Assembly (NCBI GenBank): GCA_015178975.1
Contig: WHVD01000058.1
Span: 62,001-126,000 of the forward strand
Direction of reading: 5' to 3'
Source of the DNA: Hysterangium stoloniferum
Taxonomy: Eukaryota; Basidiomycota; Agaricomycetes; Hysterangiales; Hysterangiaceae
DNA length: 64,000 nt
Part shown: piece by piece, positions 43,968 through 55,879 of the stretch
Numbering within the stretch: the stretch's first letter is position 1
Layout of the letters: the number at the start of each line of letters is the position of its first letter
Notes under the pieces: model-generated
Told to the model about the DNA's origin: nothing
Databases searched by the model: none
What the model saw: only the letters and a program-made list of their open reading frames with translations
Translations under genes and position numbers: made by a program

Positions 43968-44268
43968 TCAGTTAGTCACAGACGGGACAACATTATTGTG
44001 TTTAGAATGGTCTGGATATACAGTAAGTGGTTGATCTCCTCTAGAGGTGTTCTTGTGTACTTATATCTCTAATGGAACAATAGAATCATGATAACAAAGA
44101 ATATGTGAGAAACAAAAGGAGTCTGAGTTCTTGATCGAGGCGGAGAGAGAACAATAGGGATCCAATCACAGTGGGGAGACAATAGTGTATGGTCTGATTG
44201 ATGGAACAATAGTGGGGTGATCAGTGGTGAGGCTTTGTCTGTAGATGTGGTAAGACGACAGGATTACA
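43942..44268 (-). repeat. 5' LTR of element 2
   Basis: 327 bp, TGAAAGG...GGATTACA on the plus strand, matching the 3' LTR along its full length. A minus-strand open frame (MTTFHLFFDDDNITT) begins inside the LTR edge and runs into gag, leaving little leader. Confidence 0.9.
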
Positions 44269-45790
44269 TGAGGACTATTACCTATAAGGTGAGCCCTTGT
44301 TATTCGGTGTGGATTGGGATTACTCATTCTGGGAGAGTAGTTTCGACCAGAGGTATTACTACGAGAATCTCTTGCTATCTGCTCCAAATATCTAATACAT
44401 TTATCTATAGATGACCCAGGAGAGAAGAAAGGTTCTTCCTCTAAACTATCTTCATGATATTTGCTGGCAGCTGAGAATTCACTTAGGTTACGACACCTGT
44501 GAGGATCTAAAATTGTCATCCAAAATTTAGGTGCGTTGTTCATTACCTCCATCATAATTTCAGTGTCCAACATAGTATAAACCAGATTTAACAGTTCAGT
44601 TTTATGAATATAGCAGTTCATTGGGCTTTCATATGAGTGTCCCAATTCTCGATAATGAGCTCTATTTGCCCAACTCTTCTGCTTATCTAGCCAACCTCTG
44701 TTCATATAAAAAGAACATATCGTATCCTGTAGGGTTCCCCAGTTTTGGCTAGTAGTATGTCTTTCTTGATTACTTAATGACCAATACCATAGGTCTGCAT
44801 CTTTCTCCAATCAGATTGGGACGATTTGTCCTAACTGTATGTAGATGCGACTGCTGCATTCAGATAAGTTATTGATCTTATTTATCCATCTGGCTAAAGT
44901 ATCTGAATTTCCATTCCACTTAGGAATGATATTGTGTTTTAACTTTAGATCAAAATGCTCTTGATCTGATCGCTCTTGTGGTTTATCCAGTAAGGACGGT
45001 TTTGCCATTTGACCCTTATAAAACAATAACTGACTATGTGGTCTATTACCCTTATAGTTACTGTCTCCACTACTACTAGAACTATCTGAAGGTGGATTCC
45101 CTCCTGTCACATTCCCTTGATACAGAGGTTTACTAAATGGGTCCCAATAATCTTGCATCAGTAAGTCCAGTTGATTCAGTTGTAAAAACATTTCGGATAA
45201 TTGATTTATGTTGGTCATCAAGGTCGGGAGTTGTAAGATTTAAGGCGAGGTCCAAATTGCAACTCAGATATCCTTCTTCTATGTGTATTTTCTAACCCCA
45301 TCGTTTTAGATTTGCATTTTTCTATAAAGGGATTATCATCGGATGCCCTGCCGATTCACTCGATTTGGTGCTCGGCTGGTGCAGAGGAACATATTCCTTC
45401 TATTCCAGATGGCTTAGGTTCGCTAACAGGCTTGCTAGGCTTCGATCGACTTGGTATGAGTGCACCATTCTGAAACAGGAATCCAATTTTCAATGTCCTC
45501 TCTATACATGACTGCTATTAACTCGAAGTCGTTAGCATTCCAGGTCTCCAAAGGATCGTTATTTGCTCCCCATTCAGGCAAACTCAATCTTACCTCTCTC
45601 AGGTTAATCAGAATTCCACTTATTATTAATGTAACTTTTCTTAGTTACTCAAATCGAATGAAAGCTATTCATTCATTATCTAATATTCCCTTCCATCTTT
45701 GGCTCATGTTAATAAGAACCCTAAACTAATAGTCTGTTAACTTTTCAGCAAAAATATGACCAGACCTATAGAGGACGAGTGCAATACTGT
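44269..45790 (-). pseudogene. Gag N-terminal part of element 1
   Basis: Reads LREVRLSLPEWGANNDPLET (about 45600), DNLSECSSRIYI region (about 44850), then DLWYWSLSNQERHTT, NRAHYRELGHSYESPMNCYI and MMEVMNNAPKFWMTILDPHR to PNPHRITRAHLIGNSPH at 44270. There it meets the element 2 target site. It is homologous to the gag of element 3 (ADQWFWSLPI, KAHYWEPGHS, IMEVMNNTPSYWSTIIDPHR). A TGA lies near 44811 and frameshifts near 45230-45460. Confidence 0.85.
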
Positions 45791-45906
45791 CTGAGTGATA
45801 TTGTTGGTTATAAATGCATGGGGGGTCACATGTGTAACTACAGGGATTATATACTAATAACAAGATCAGTAATTAATGTGAGAATTAGTGCCCCCAGTCA
45901 CTATAC

Positions 45907-46263
45907 TGTTAGAATATGAGATACGCATTTAGTCTAATCTCATATCTCGTCTTGTGACTGTATAGATCCGACCGGTTCATAACATGTGATACTGTATATT
46001 TAGTTTAGTGTTCACTAGATCCGTAGCATACAATCGTGCACAGACAAGTGCACAGACCATGTACATAGTATATAGTTAGTCTAGCTGAGGAGTAGGATCC
46101 TCATCTAGAAGCCTAGCAATATCACCGGTTTAATACCTACACCGCTCTACTCTTAGTGGCTACACTCCCCAGTGTAGAGAGTCCTTGCACTGTGATCTCC
46201 AGGCTTGTAGATCACCTCAAACATATACGACTCCGGCTGCTCACTTTACCTGAAAATCTAACA
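45907..46263. mobile_element. Solo LTR (357 bp)
   Basis: Starts TGTTAGAATATGAG and ends AAATCTAACA with a TGTTAGA/TCTAACA inverted end. It is related to the LTR at 6132-6469. Flanks TATAC and TAGTC match at only three of five positions, so the target duplication is doubtful. It lies between the gag start of element 1 and an opposite-strand gag. Confidence 0.72.
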
Positions 46264-46571
46264 TAGTCTACTGACAAACTCACCCCTTTCATACATTACA
46301 AGCCAGATCTTTAATTCACTGCTAAGTATCTAAAGATTCCCGGCATAAGCGATACATCACAAATTGGTGGAGATGACGAGAAATTGTCAGTCAGATTATT
46401 AACTTTAGCATTCTTTTAATTTGCAGGCAAAGAACAACTAAGAAACAAATGAGATATACAATACAAGGATAAATAACCAGCTATGTCCCACAAGTCCTCC
46501 CATTGTCCCAAGGACTGAAAAACATGTCTATCTTAAGATGAAGGTCCCATCTATACTCCAGAAGATCAACT

Positions 46572-47045
46572 ATGACATTTGAATTTGACTATTCCAATGA
46601 CCCCCCACTCACCAATTTCACTGGACTTCCCAGAGGCCAGGGAGATGAGAAGCTTTCAGTAGGTCCTGGAAATGCAACTTACTTGTTAATTAATCCAGCA
46701 TGGCTTCAAAGAACTATCACAGGCAATAGACTCATTGAACAACGATGTGAGCTACTCTTGAACATTGGGCATGAAGTAATGCCAAAGGCAAAAAGACCAC
46801 CAGTCATCCTGTTACCTTGACACACCAAATCTTTAGTTCAGGATGTGTTGGATAGATTGGAAATTTTCTTACTAGGCATTCCAAAAGAATCCAACTCCGC
46901 AGACATGGAAAGGTTGTACTTTGCAGATCCAATACGATTCCAACAGTTGAGTCGACTGTTGATAAAATACTTGGATTGTTCAGAATGCCATTTACGAAAG
47001 AAAGGGATAGATCTACTTGTAAACCTGGAACAGGTGGAATAAGAT
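46572..47045 (+). pseudogene. Plus-strand gag fragment of a related Ty3 element
   Basis: MTFEFDYSNDPPLTNFTG begins at 46572, followed by INPAWLQRTITGNRLIEQRC. A TGA interrupts after PVILLP (46818), then it continues LDRLEIFLLGIPKESNSADM and LIKYLDCSECHLRKKGIDLL to 47042. It aligns with the minus-strand gag of element 3 (TALLRRNIAEDQVMTQWC, LLTGYLECSESLLETLN) but points the other way, so it is a separate insertion or an inversion. A leader resembling that of element 3 (TTGGTGGAGATGACG primer-like site at 46363) lies upstream. Confidence 0.72.
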
Positions 47046-47490
47046 GCAACTATGTAGTTTTAGAGCATTCGAAAAAGCTATATTTCTGAAATTCTGCTCT
47101 GCTGTTTAAATACATGAGCATGGTGCTGCATAACTGCACATTACTGCATATAAAACTATGGTTACTATATAATAACTGCATGTGATCAAAATATAGCATG
47201 GCTGTGCAAAACTGCACATGCATCATTACAATTGTCTTGAACTAATTTATCTAAGAAAGGATGTGTCTTGAGTCTTTATTGTTCAAACAAAAATAGCTAC
47301 CCTAACTACATGTGTCAAACATTAATAGTTCAGATACCCAGTAAAGTTCATATGTTGAATACACATGTCATAATAATTGTTTCTGTCCAATAAGAGAGTG
47401 AAAACTAAACTAATCAAACCAAGTGATAATATTGAGGTAGCAAAATGGACTGTAGCATGATGATTCAGTTGGATGCTTGAGTAATTGACA
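47046..47490. other. No gene
   Basis: AT-rich sequence with several copies of TGCATAACTGCACA-like words near 47130-47215. No open frame or element border recognised. Confidence 0.5.
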
Positions 47491-50097
47491 TCAAATATAC
47501 CTGTTACATGACACCCTCAGACTGGACTGCACCTTCCCTTTTGAAGAATCTGGGCAAGACTTCAAATCAAGTGACATCCAGCTCTGAAGAGCCCTAGGAA
47601 AATCCAGCTTAGAAGAAGTGCCATTGTTTTCTGATTCAAAGGTGGACTCCTCATTTTTATCTTGATCAGTAAGTAATGCTTTGGGATCACTATCTGAATC
47701 AAAATAAGGTGCTTCGTACTCCTCTTGTGCCTGTAAGTATTCCGGATCCAGGTTGGTGAGGTTTGTTCCAACTTTTGTGGTTCCCTTCTTAGAGTGTTTG
47801 CACTCATAATCCCAGTGTCTCCCGCTTCTGCAGTGCCTCAAGGTCTAGCACCTTTCTCTTCAGGGGTGGAACCCTTTGATACTGTACTATCATCTCTCGG
47901 GAAAGGTGGTTTTCCAAGGTTAGGGTTCCAACCAATGAGGTTTGTTTTTGCTGATCTTGGAGGGCTTCTAAAGGAACCTGATTTAGATTCAAAGTTACTC
48001 TGTCTTGTCCCAAAACCTTTAAAGTCTCTGAGATGTTGCTCCAATTGTCTAAGTCTCCTGTCTGTTGATGATTAGTTGGACCCAAATGGTGACTGCTCTA
48101 AGGAGAGCTCATGGTATTTGATGGCTGCTGAGAATTCCACCAAATTTTGGCATCGATGAGGGTCAATTATGGTAGACCAGTAAGAGGGTGTATTATTCAT
48201 GACTTCCATGATAATCTCCAAATCAGATGTTGTATAGACCAGACTTAGCAACTCAGATTTTTGGATGAAATAACTGCTAGGGCTTTCAGCTGAATGCCCT
48301 GGCTCCCAGTAATGTGCTTTATTTGCTCTGCCTTTCTGCCTGTCCAGGAAGTTTCTATTCATGTAGTATGAACAGATGATCTCATGCAGTGTGTCCCAGT
48401 TTTGGACAGCTTCACATCTGAAACTGATGGGAAGAGACCAGAACCATTGATCAGCACTCTTCTCCAAATGAGTTGGAATAATTTCTCCCAACTGGTAATA
48501 TATGCACTGGCTTCTCTCTGCTAAATGATTTATTTTGAGTATCCATTTAGCCAGAGTATCCGGATCTCCATCCCACTTGGGTACAAGCTCAGTTTTGAGT
48601 TTGATATCAAATGTGCTTCTCCATTTTTGTTTGTGGCCTTAAAGGGGGTGTCCATTCCAAAGCTATGATTCCTATAATTCTTCTTCCTATTTTTATCAGC
48701 ATTCCCATCAGATCCTGAATCACTATCATCATTGGGAGGTCCATTTCCATCATTATTCTCCTGACAGCCTGACTCCGGAAAATTCTTGTTAGGTGGTACT
48801 CCTCTTCGTAATGGATTCATATTAGATGAAGGATCGAATCTTCTCAGTTGAATGGTGTGAGAGATGTTGATATTATGGAAGGTGTTTGATGTCTTAAATG
48901 CAGGCTTATTTCCAATTTCATCTGGATTTCTTTGAAGGTAAGGCTGCTGGGATGCCTCATAGCTAATTGGTACCCTATTTGGATCTTCAAACAAGTCTGA
49001 TAGTCAATTGGATGTTGTGATTTGTGTAGGATGTCTAGCATATGTGCTATCATGCATTGGATTATGTTGCTTGGACACTGTTACTGATTGCTGTTGGTGG
49101 GCTGCTTCAAAGCCATCAACTGCTGATAGGATTGGACTGTTGAAATTGGGTGCTGGACCTATTTGATGCATGCCAGTAGGTTCCTTCATTGCCTTGGGCA
49201 AGTATTCTTCCCAATTTCTAGCTCTTTGGTGGTTTCCTCGGGGTGTTGCTCTTGTTTAGTGATGCCAATTAATGCTTGGTAATGGTAGAGAAAGCCTAAA
49301 AAGTTTTTGACTTCATGTCTGAACAATACTGCTAGCATTTCAAAATCAGAAGCCGACCACTGGTTACTGGGGTCTCCACCTAATTTCCATTGAGGGATCA
49401 AGGGAGGTGAGATGTTTAATGTTTCCAAAAGAGACTCAGAGCATTCGAGATATCCGGTAAGTAAGTTTAACAGTGTATTGTATTCTTCCAAATTTAGAGA
49501 GTATCCCCTCAGCTCTGTGACCGGTCCCAGATTGGGTATCCTAACTAGAAGCGCTTCCAGCACTTTAATGACATTGGCTGCTATTAACTCGGCTTGCCGA
49601 GGGAACACATAGTTAGGCAAGTGATGGGGGTCATTGAAAGTCGAGTGGATACGCGCTAGTATTTCTTGGCACCATTGAGTCATTACTTGATCCTCAGCAA
49701 TGTTTCGCCGTAGCAGTGCTGTCGGGACCCAAAGGTGAGTCTGATCACTTTCTTGATCATCAAGTGGGTTGCTAATGCAACTGAGAGGCAACTGACAGGT
49801 GTTCCTGAGAATGGTGCCATCGTCATGTTAGGAATGATAATGTTGGGTTCCCTCCTCTTGTCTGAAATCTCTTCAAACATTGTCAGAACTGAAAAGTGAG
49901 TCTGACCAACCTCTTGCTTGTTGAGTGTAGCTAACACAACTGATCAGCATTCCCAAGAATGGTCCCACTGGCATGATTGGAATGGCGACATTGGGTCCCC
50001 TCCTCTTGTCTGACATTTCCTCCTCGAGAATCGGAGGATCAGAGTGGCAGGATGGGCTTGTCTCTTTGCATTTGTGAACCGTGATAGTTGCCATCAT
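47491..50097 (-). pseudogene. Element 3 gag, without pol
   Basis: From 50097: MMATITVHKCKETSPSCHSD, then DDQESDQTHLWVPTALLRRN (about 49750), NQWSASDFEMLAVLFRHEVK (about 49340), an acidic linker PPNDDSDSGSDGNADKNRKK (about 48700), the core ADQWFWSLPISFR and NRNFLDRQKGRANKAHYWEP (48491-48072), LGKPPFPRDDSTVSKGSTPE (about 47890) and a zinc-knuckle remnant CRSGRHWDYECKH (about 47800). It ends at 47491 and no protease or RT follows. The frame is broken at several places (about 49190, 49010, 48530, 48070, 47835). It is either a truncated copy or a gag-only element. Confidence 0.8.
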
Positions 50098-50183
50098 AAG
50101 GAGAAGGTGTAGGATTCCGAATTAATAAAAAACTGCAAATACCAGATTAGTTATATTGAATTCCCAGAACATTCACCAGTTTA

Positions 50184-50623
50184 TGTAATCTATTATTACT
50201 ATCTAGTGTACTTGTAAACTCTCTTTACTTGAGTTAAGTAGCATAGCTTGAAAAAGGAGATTCAAATTCAAATTAATCTGTATGTAGGGGTTTTGTCAAT
50301 TAATTCAGTATCCACTTTTATTCAACTATGTGCCTGTGTCCCTTTTCTGAGGAGAAAGCTCAACTCAAGGAAACAAGATGGTCAACAGATTGGCAAGGAG
50401 AGTACTCAATTTAAGCACAATGTGTGGACCTGGTAGGCAAGTGTAGCTAAATGAGCAAGTGATGTGATATTGAATGATATTGTAAATACATGATTTGAGC
50501 CTGTATTTATACTAGTCCAGGATCCTGCTTACTAAGTAATGTGACTAAGAGAATGAGTCAGTATTTCCCATGCTTGACTCAAGGTGGATTTCAGGGTCAT
50601 CCAACCAGCTATGACTATGTATC
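50184..50623 (-). mobile_element. Partial 5' LTR of element 3
   Basis: Matches the first about 440 bp of the 706-bp solo LTR at 36999-37704. It starts TGTAATCTATTATTAC at 50184. On the minus strand, CTGGTGAATGTTCTGGG follows five bases after the LTR end, a plausible primer-binding site. The match stops after GACTATGTATC at 50623, so the U3 part is missing. Confidence 0.85.
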
Positions 50624-50839
50624 ATACATATATTTAACCATAGTAGTCACACTTAATATTAAGAACTTTTAACCCCAATAACACCTGCACAATGCAAGTA
50701 TTGGTTTGGGGTTCTGTCTCAATACAACTGTGTCACCACTCTTTACATCTTGACAGTAAGCAATACTTTGCACTGAAACAGTTGAAGTTTGCTTGCTACT
50801 ATTCAACTTGTCTCTAGGGTTAAGACTTCACACAATAGA

Positions 50840-51768
50840 ATGTCCACAATAACTCCCTTGCCTCAGACTGGTTTCAGTTTTTCAACGAGCAGTACCATGT
50901 CTATACCAATCAACGAGCGCAAAAATACTCTGCGAGGCAAGTCGTTCGCATACACAGAACCTGAGAGTTTAGAAAAGGGTAATTTCTCTACCCTTTACCC
51001 ACCAAACGTTCTAATCAACAATACATTCTACTTCCCAGGAATGGAGGATCCCAGCTCAAGCCATGACTCACATACAGATTACCTCGACGTCCTCTGCAAG
51101 GGCTTTAAAATCCTTGCTCTCGCGGTATGTCTTCGCCGTCCAACAGGTTCAATACAATCGTTGGCATTACTCACCATATCGCGTTATCTCAGGCTACCTT
51201 TCTATCCGCCATACAATCAACCATAATGAACGCTGCATTCCATGAGCAGTCGGAATTGGATGGACCCGCCATCCGCGCTACAAACGCATTTTATATCATC
51301 CTCGACCTAATATCAGCTTGTCTAGCTTTCCTCACCTCCCGGTGGTTTCAGAGGCTTACAAACGCTGAAAAGGACTTTCTTCAGAAGGTTTTCGCAGCGC
51401 GAGCGAGGGAGACCTCCGAACAAGCCGATCTCCATTGCCGAAAACCGGCCCCGAAGCCCTCTATGGAGCGAGAAGACGGCGATCCATTGCAGAGCACGCC
51501 GTTGTCTGGGATTGACAAATTGGCTATTCCTTGGTATAGCATGTCGCTTTTCGTGCCTATGTTGCTCCTTGTATTAGGTCCCATGTGCATGCTAGCGGGA
51601 CTATATACATATACATGGTCTCAACATCCCCTCCCGGTGGCCATAGTGGTCTCATTCACCGGCCTTGTAACAGTACCCTTTATCACCGGTGTTTTTTCAA
51701 TTGGAAGAGTCAGTGGAAGGCGGAAAAATATTATACTCCGGCTGAGTAGGATGCAGGGTGACTGGTGA
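50840..51768 (+). CDS. Two-exon membrane protein, family not recognised
   Basis: Exon 1 (50840-51124) begins MSTITPLPQTGFSFSTSSTM. A second ATG at 50897 has a better ACCATG context and could be the true start. The intron 51125-51192 (68 nt) has donor GTATGT and acceptor CTCAG and joins in phase 0 (LALA to ATFLSAI). Exon 2 runs to the TGA at 51768. The protein of about 285 residues has hydrophobic segments at AFYIILDLISACLAFL, MSLFVPMLLLVLGPMCMLAG and VAIVVSFTGLVTVPFITGVF. A hydrophilic loop (ARETSEQADLHCRKPAPKPS) separates the first from the others. The pattern is typical of fungal multi-pass membrane proteins. No stop or frameshift is seen, and codon use differs from the neighbouring retrotransposon relics. 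Confidence 0.75.
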
Positions 51769-53347
51769 CCGCTTTCGGATAGTTCTCAGGGTTGGAAATC
51801 TGTGTTCCTTTGCATTGATTTCCCTGCAAGCTATCTATAATCCCCCCCCCCCATGTATACATCATTTCACCTCATATATATCATCCGATGTCTATACCCA
51901 GCCTGTGTGACTCAGACAACCACACCAACCCCCTATGCATCTTCCAAATCTACTTCAAATGAATTCATTTCCGAAAAATACATTCAGACTGAGTGCTGTT
52001 ACTTGTCTTGAGCCTATTTAATAACAGTTTAAGAGCTTTTGCGGAGGTTGCAGAACGTGAATTCGGGTGGGCATAACACAGGTTGAATCGTGTGTCAGAT
52101 GCGGGGTGGTGGTATGTCCCAAAACACTCCTCTTGCCATCCTGTACCTTCGATCCAGGAGACTAGCGAGCTTCCGAATATATTAACCCATCAGGAAGGAG
52201 AGTTGTGATGATTTTTTCAGACCCTGTGGAGGAAATCCACGCCCATATATTCAGTGATGCAAACAGCTCGATAGGACACTTTGTGCCAAATGTTAAGGTA
52301 TGAGTAGACGTAAAAATTATTCCGCTGGCAGCGTGGCACATAATTATTTTGCTAAATGTCATGTGCTTGTTAACGGCACGACGCGTTCTCAGCATAAACT
52401 TCTGAGCTTCAAACTTGGATGCGCCACTCGAAACGCGAATTTGCGAGTCACACAATTCCCTATCGAAGCTGGACTAAGCTACATCCTCCCTTCAGTCAAC
52501 CTGTGTGCGCATCAAGGCTTCAAAGATTATACATATTAGAAAATACACCATTTACCGACTGTCGAAGACACATGTTAGGCACACAGGACAAGGTTCATAA
52601 GAAGCCGAGGAAGCAAGTGGAGATGAAGGGTGATCAAAGATTTACCACAGGAAGAAACTGTCTGTAGGACTTTTGTAACAGCAGCAGTTCTGGATCACAA
52701 TGGTTTGGACTTTCCCGCCAGTCTAGACGGTATAGCCTAAACCCGATCGACACTAGTGGATTGTGGATCATAAGGAAATGTTAATTGGACGTAAGCTAGC
52801 TGCTAGTGATTTTTTTTGGATAACTGTGGCCTGATCTATCATCAGTCCATCCTCTCACCATTCTCAGAATAGCCGTAAAAAAGTAGATTCAATGTTTGTA
52901 CAAGGCAACGAGCAACGAGAAAATTGGAGCGGTCTCAAGGTCATGGCCAGTGAAAGTATGCACTAAATACTGGATAACCTCCCATTTCCACCAATACGAC
53001 GATCCAAACTACGTGAGCCTGGCTTGGCTGCAAATCCTCGGCGAGGAGGATTGCACAGATGCCGACAATGTCCAGGTAAAATATTTATGTTAATGGGGAA
53101 ACGCCGCATAGTTTGAGTCCAGGAAAAAAAAGGTATATCAGAGAAGAGCCTTTGTAGCAAGTATAGTAAACATCTGTGGTACACGTGAAGCATTTAATCT
53201 GAATACTATAAAATAATTCTCGCTGAGAAGTAAAACTAATGGAATATGAACCAGGAGAAAAGACACAATGCTCCGGTGAACTGACTCGCCCACCATCCAA
53301 TCCCATAGAATACAACAAGCGTCAGAGAGGACACAGAGGTAGTAAGG
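51769..53347. other. Intergenic region, no supported gene
   Basis: A pyrimidine-rich stretch (51841-51852) lies just after the membrane protein gene. A short plus-strand frame near 52965-53075 (HQYDDPNYVSLAWLQILGEE, followed by AG|GTAAAATA) could be one exon but has no partner exons that I can join. Otherwise nothing. Confidence 0.4.
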
Positions 53348-54794
53348 TTAATCGAATGTTTCTCGGGGTTTCGTTTCCTGGACCCCTCTGGGATACAGAG
53401 GTTCGACCGTGAGGAGCGCTGGGCGGGTGTATGCTAGTAAGATAATATTTACAACGCCACTCAATGCAAAGATGCCCTGTGCCAGGAAGGTGACAGCGAC
53501 AGGTACAGTGTGTTTGTCGGGACGCTGCGGATCATGATCTTGAGGAATAAAATCGATCCACCTGACGATGGATAATCCCATTATCAAACCTATGTACGAG
53601 ATCGGGTAGCTATCCTTGAGTCAGCCAACCCATGGCTCCCTGGACTGCGCGTAAGAGGGACTCACAGTAACATAATGAAGGCGTCTTTAGCAGCAGAATA
53701 CCCTTCTAGTAAGAACTTATGTTGGCCAATCCGTCGAAAATCTAATTTCTTCCATGATTTATCATTGTAAACGAGGTTTCCACGAAGAAAGAAGAATAAT
53801 AAAACATAGAGTAACAAGGATACCAGAGCGGTGAGCCAGAGCCAGGCATATTCTCCTATGACTCTCTCAAAGGTGAACTGAGAGCTGACGAAGCACCAAT
53901 AGCTATCGATTGATTTAATGCTAATATATAACTTAGGGAAAAGGGAAACAACTCACGGTGTAGGTGAATAGAATAGATCGTCGGGTTTGGAGTGTATCCC
54001 AACCGAGATCCCAATGAATAGGATTATGTAAAACCACACCATGCCAACGACGACAACGGCAAGATTAATTGATGATGCTCCTTTTTTGAGAAATACTATA
54101 GAGAAAGTATGCACCGCGATAGCCTGAAAATTATTATGAACAGGAAGGCGAGTGTGCTATAGCAGCACGCCAACGGCACACTCACCAATGTCGACAGCGC
54201 AACGACAGAGCTCCCCCCTTGTAATAAGACCCCTTTATGGACGTAAAATGACTCCTGCAATGGCCTTATACATACTTCTGACCTTGTACCGTACAATATG
54301 TTCCGCAAACCACAACACCTTGAGCTAGCCATCTGACCCCGAGCGCACTTCCGACTCCATGAATAAAGTCGGCAAGGAAGAGCGATAGCTAGAGATTGAA
54401 CGGTCAGACGTTATCGTAAGACATTCTACAAACTCACCACATATATTTCAATTGGCGTCTTGATGAGATTGCGCCATCGTGCCTCAGGGAATTGCTGCAT
54501 GTACCGTGAAGTTCGAACCTATGAGGAAATCAAGGTTGTGGGGAGGAGCGTGAGTTAAAGGTAGTTTTTTATCTCACTGCCACCACTAGAAGCAACCACA
54601 ACACGGCAGTGATCGACAACAGCCCCCCCTCTACCATAAACTAACGTATCGAGAAGATAAGTTACTACTATCGACGTTTGAAAAGAGAATTATGATCTAA
54701 CCACTAGACCAATCAGCTCTCCACGAGTAAGGTGGGTATTGCACTTGTCATTGGCTAACTGAGTACATTGTGTTGTCGTCGCCCGAAGCGCCAT
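53348..54794 (-). CDS. Seven-transmembrane receptor, Git3/cAMP-receptor-like GPCR
   Basis: Eight exons: about 54794-54709 (MALRATTTQCTQLANDKCNT; its donor is uncertain), 54640-54578, 54518-54438, 54388-54283, 54232-54186, 54123-53957, 53902-53666 and 53609-53348. Introns are 49-62 nt with GTGAGT-type donors and all but the first join in frame. The roughly 350-residue product has seven hydrophobic segments, including LLSITAVLWLLLVVAV, IYVLSLFLADFIHGVGSALG, a cysteine before CTVQG, INLAVVVVGMVWFYIILFIG, YAWLWLTALVSLLLYVLLFF, LLYPISYIGLIMGLSIVRW and FLAQGIFALSGVVNIILLAY. Order and signature (LFLADFIHGVG...RW, YPxSYxGLIMGLSIVRWIDF) fit fungal glucose/cAMP-type receptors that couple to G proteins at the plasma membrane. 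The ligand cannot be predicted. It appears intact. Confidence 0.85.
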
Positions 54795-55879
54795 CTCGGT
54801 ACAGAGAGGTATGCTCCAAGGCTTTTTATGTCAGTGCTAGAATCAATCAAATTGCTACAGCCGGTAATTTGATGGCGGCCAGACCGACATCAGTCGGGGC
54901 TGTCAGCGTAATTTCAAGTTTGGATTCCTGACATGAGGAGCGGTTCCTATGCTGCGCGGCTTGAGGGAAGGCACCAGAGACTATAACGCTGTAAAACCTA
55001 TTTTCGTATATACGCTACGAACAAACGTGTCATTAGTTAACCACAGCTCTTCCTGCATCATGCATGTTATCGTACCTTCACAAGTTGGACCCTATTGAAA
55101 CTGAAATTAAACTGTAGTCTTCAAGCGTCCTTTTTGGCCATAAGCCATTGATAAAAGTCCGCGATTCTTGCCTATGCATGGACGGACGCGTGCGTGAAGC
55201 AAACAAAATAATCATTTCCTACTGTAATTGTAAATCGTCTTGGGATTCTGGCAGGATTAACATAAAATGTTCTAGTAGATAGAATTGATTCCTGTTATTG
55301 CCACAACGATATACCTTTCCCAAGTCGTTATAATCGCGTTTCAGAAAAGAATTGTTGATATAGCAGGTATGAATGGGGAATAGCGTGGATGGCGCTGAAG
55401 ATTCTGCTCGAAAAAGCTAGAGTTATAAAGAATATACCTATCAAGGCATGGGTCACCGTCACCTAGTTCCTAATGAGTAGATCTACCAGACTGCGCATAT
55501 GCCTCCAACGGACAGAAGGTTGGCAGCCATGATGAGATAAAGTTTGCTTACAGACGTTGTCATCTGGAATTTGCAATTTCACTGCAGTGTTGAGGAGTCA
55601 CGTCTGGTTGAGAAGTGATGGCTCTGGGTCGGCAGGCAAAAAATGGCTTTCAAATAAATGATTCACACGTTCGACGAGCATAAAGATTAATTAATGGGAG
55701 ATATCCATTGAACACGTGACCCTTCCGGTCTTACTTCTGAAAGCACTACAGCTTTATCCCCATCTCTGGACTACTCATCTACTCCACCTGCCATTCTATC
55801 ATCCTTGGTGTAAAGAGTTGTAGAAGGAAGTTCTGACCATTCAATATATGAAGGATGTTGACCTTCTAGGTATGACTAG
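54795..55879. other. Upstream region of the receptor gene, no gene seen
   Basis: Moderate GC, no repeated element or long open frame. It presumably contains the receptor promoter, but no certain TATA or CCAAT element can be fixed. Confidence 0.4.

Larger units (their letters stand above)
36563..44268 (-). mobile_element. Element 2: LTR retrotransposon nested in the gag of element 1
   Basis: Two direct LTR copies (36563-36894 and 43942-44268) bound it, and TGAGG flanks both sides (36558-36562 and 44269-44273), an exact 5-bp target duplication. Joining the flanks with one TGAGG makes element 1 gag continuous in frame (NSPH joined to LGKPLF). A polypurine tract (GGAGGGGGGAGGGG) directly precedes the 3' LTR on the minus strand. 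The inside codes gag, protease, RT and RNase H (40618-43967) and an integrase C-terminal/chromodomain-like tail (36926-37988 and 39990-40130). No tRNA-type primer site is evident next to the 5' LTR. Confidence 0.92.
31685..45790 (-). mobile_element. Element 1: decayed Ty3-type chromovirus, split by element 2
   Basis: Reading on the minus strand: gag (about 45740-44269), interruption by element 2 (44268-36563), gag C-terminus with zinc knuckle (36562-36400), protease, reverse transcriptase, RNase H, integrase and chromodomain (31685). The order gag-PR-RT-RH-IN-chromodomain identifies a chromovirus. Both outer boundaries are unclear. A 3' LTR candidate lies at 29058-29532, and the 5' side is disturbed by a solo LTR (45907-46263) and opposite-strand gag sequence. 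Frequent TGA stops and frameshifts make it dead. Confidence 0.85.

Noticed and set aside
52162..52455. 97-codon minus-strand frame between the membrane protein and the receptor
   Set aside because: No conserved features, splice partners or similarity to the neighbouring genes; it looks like chance.
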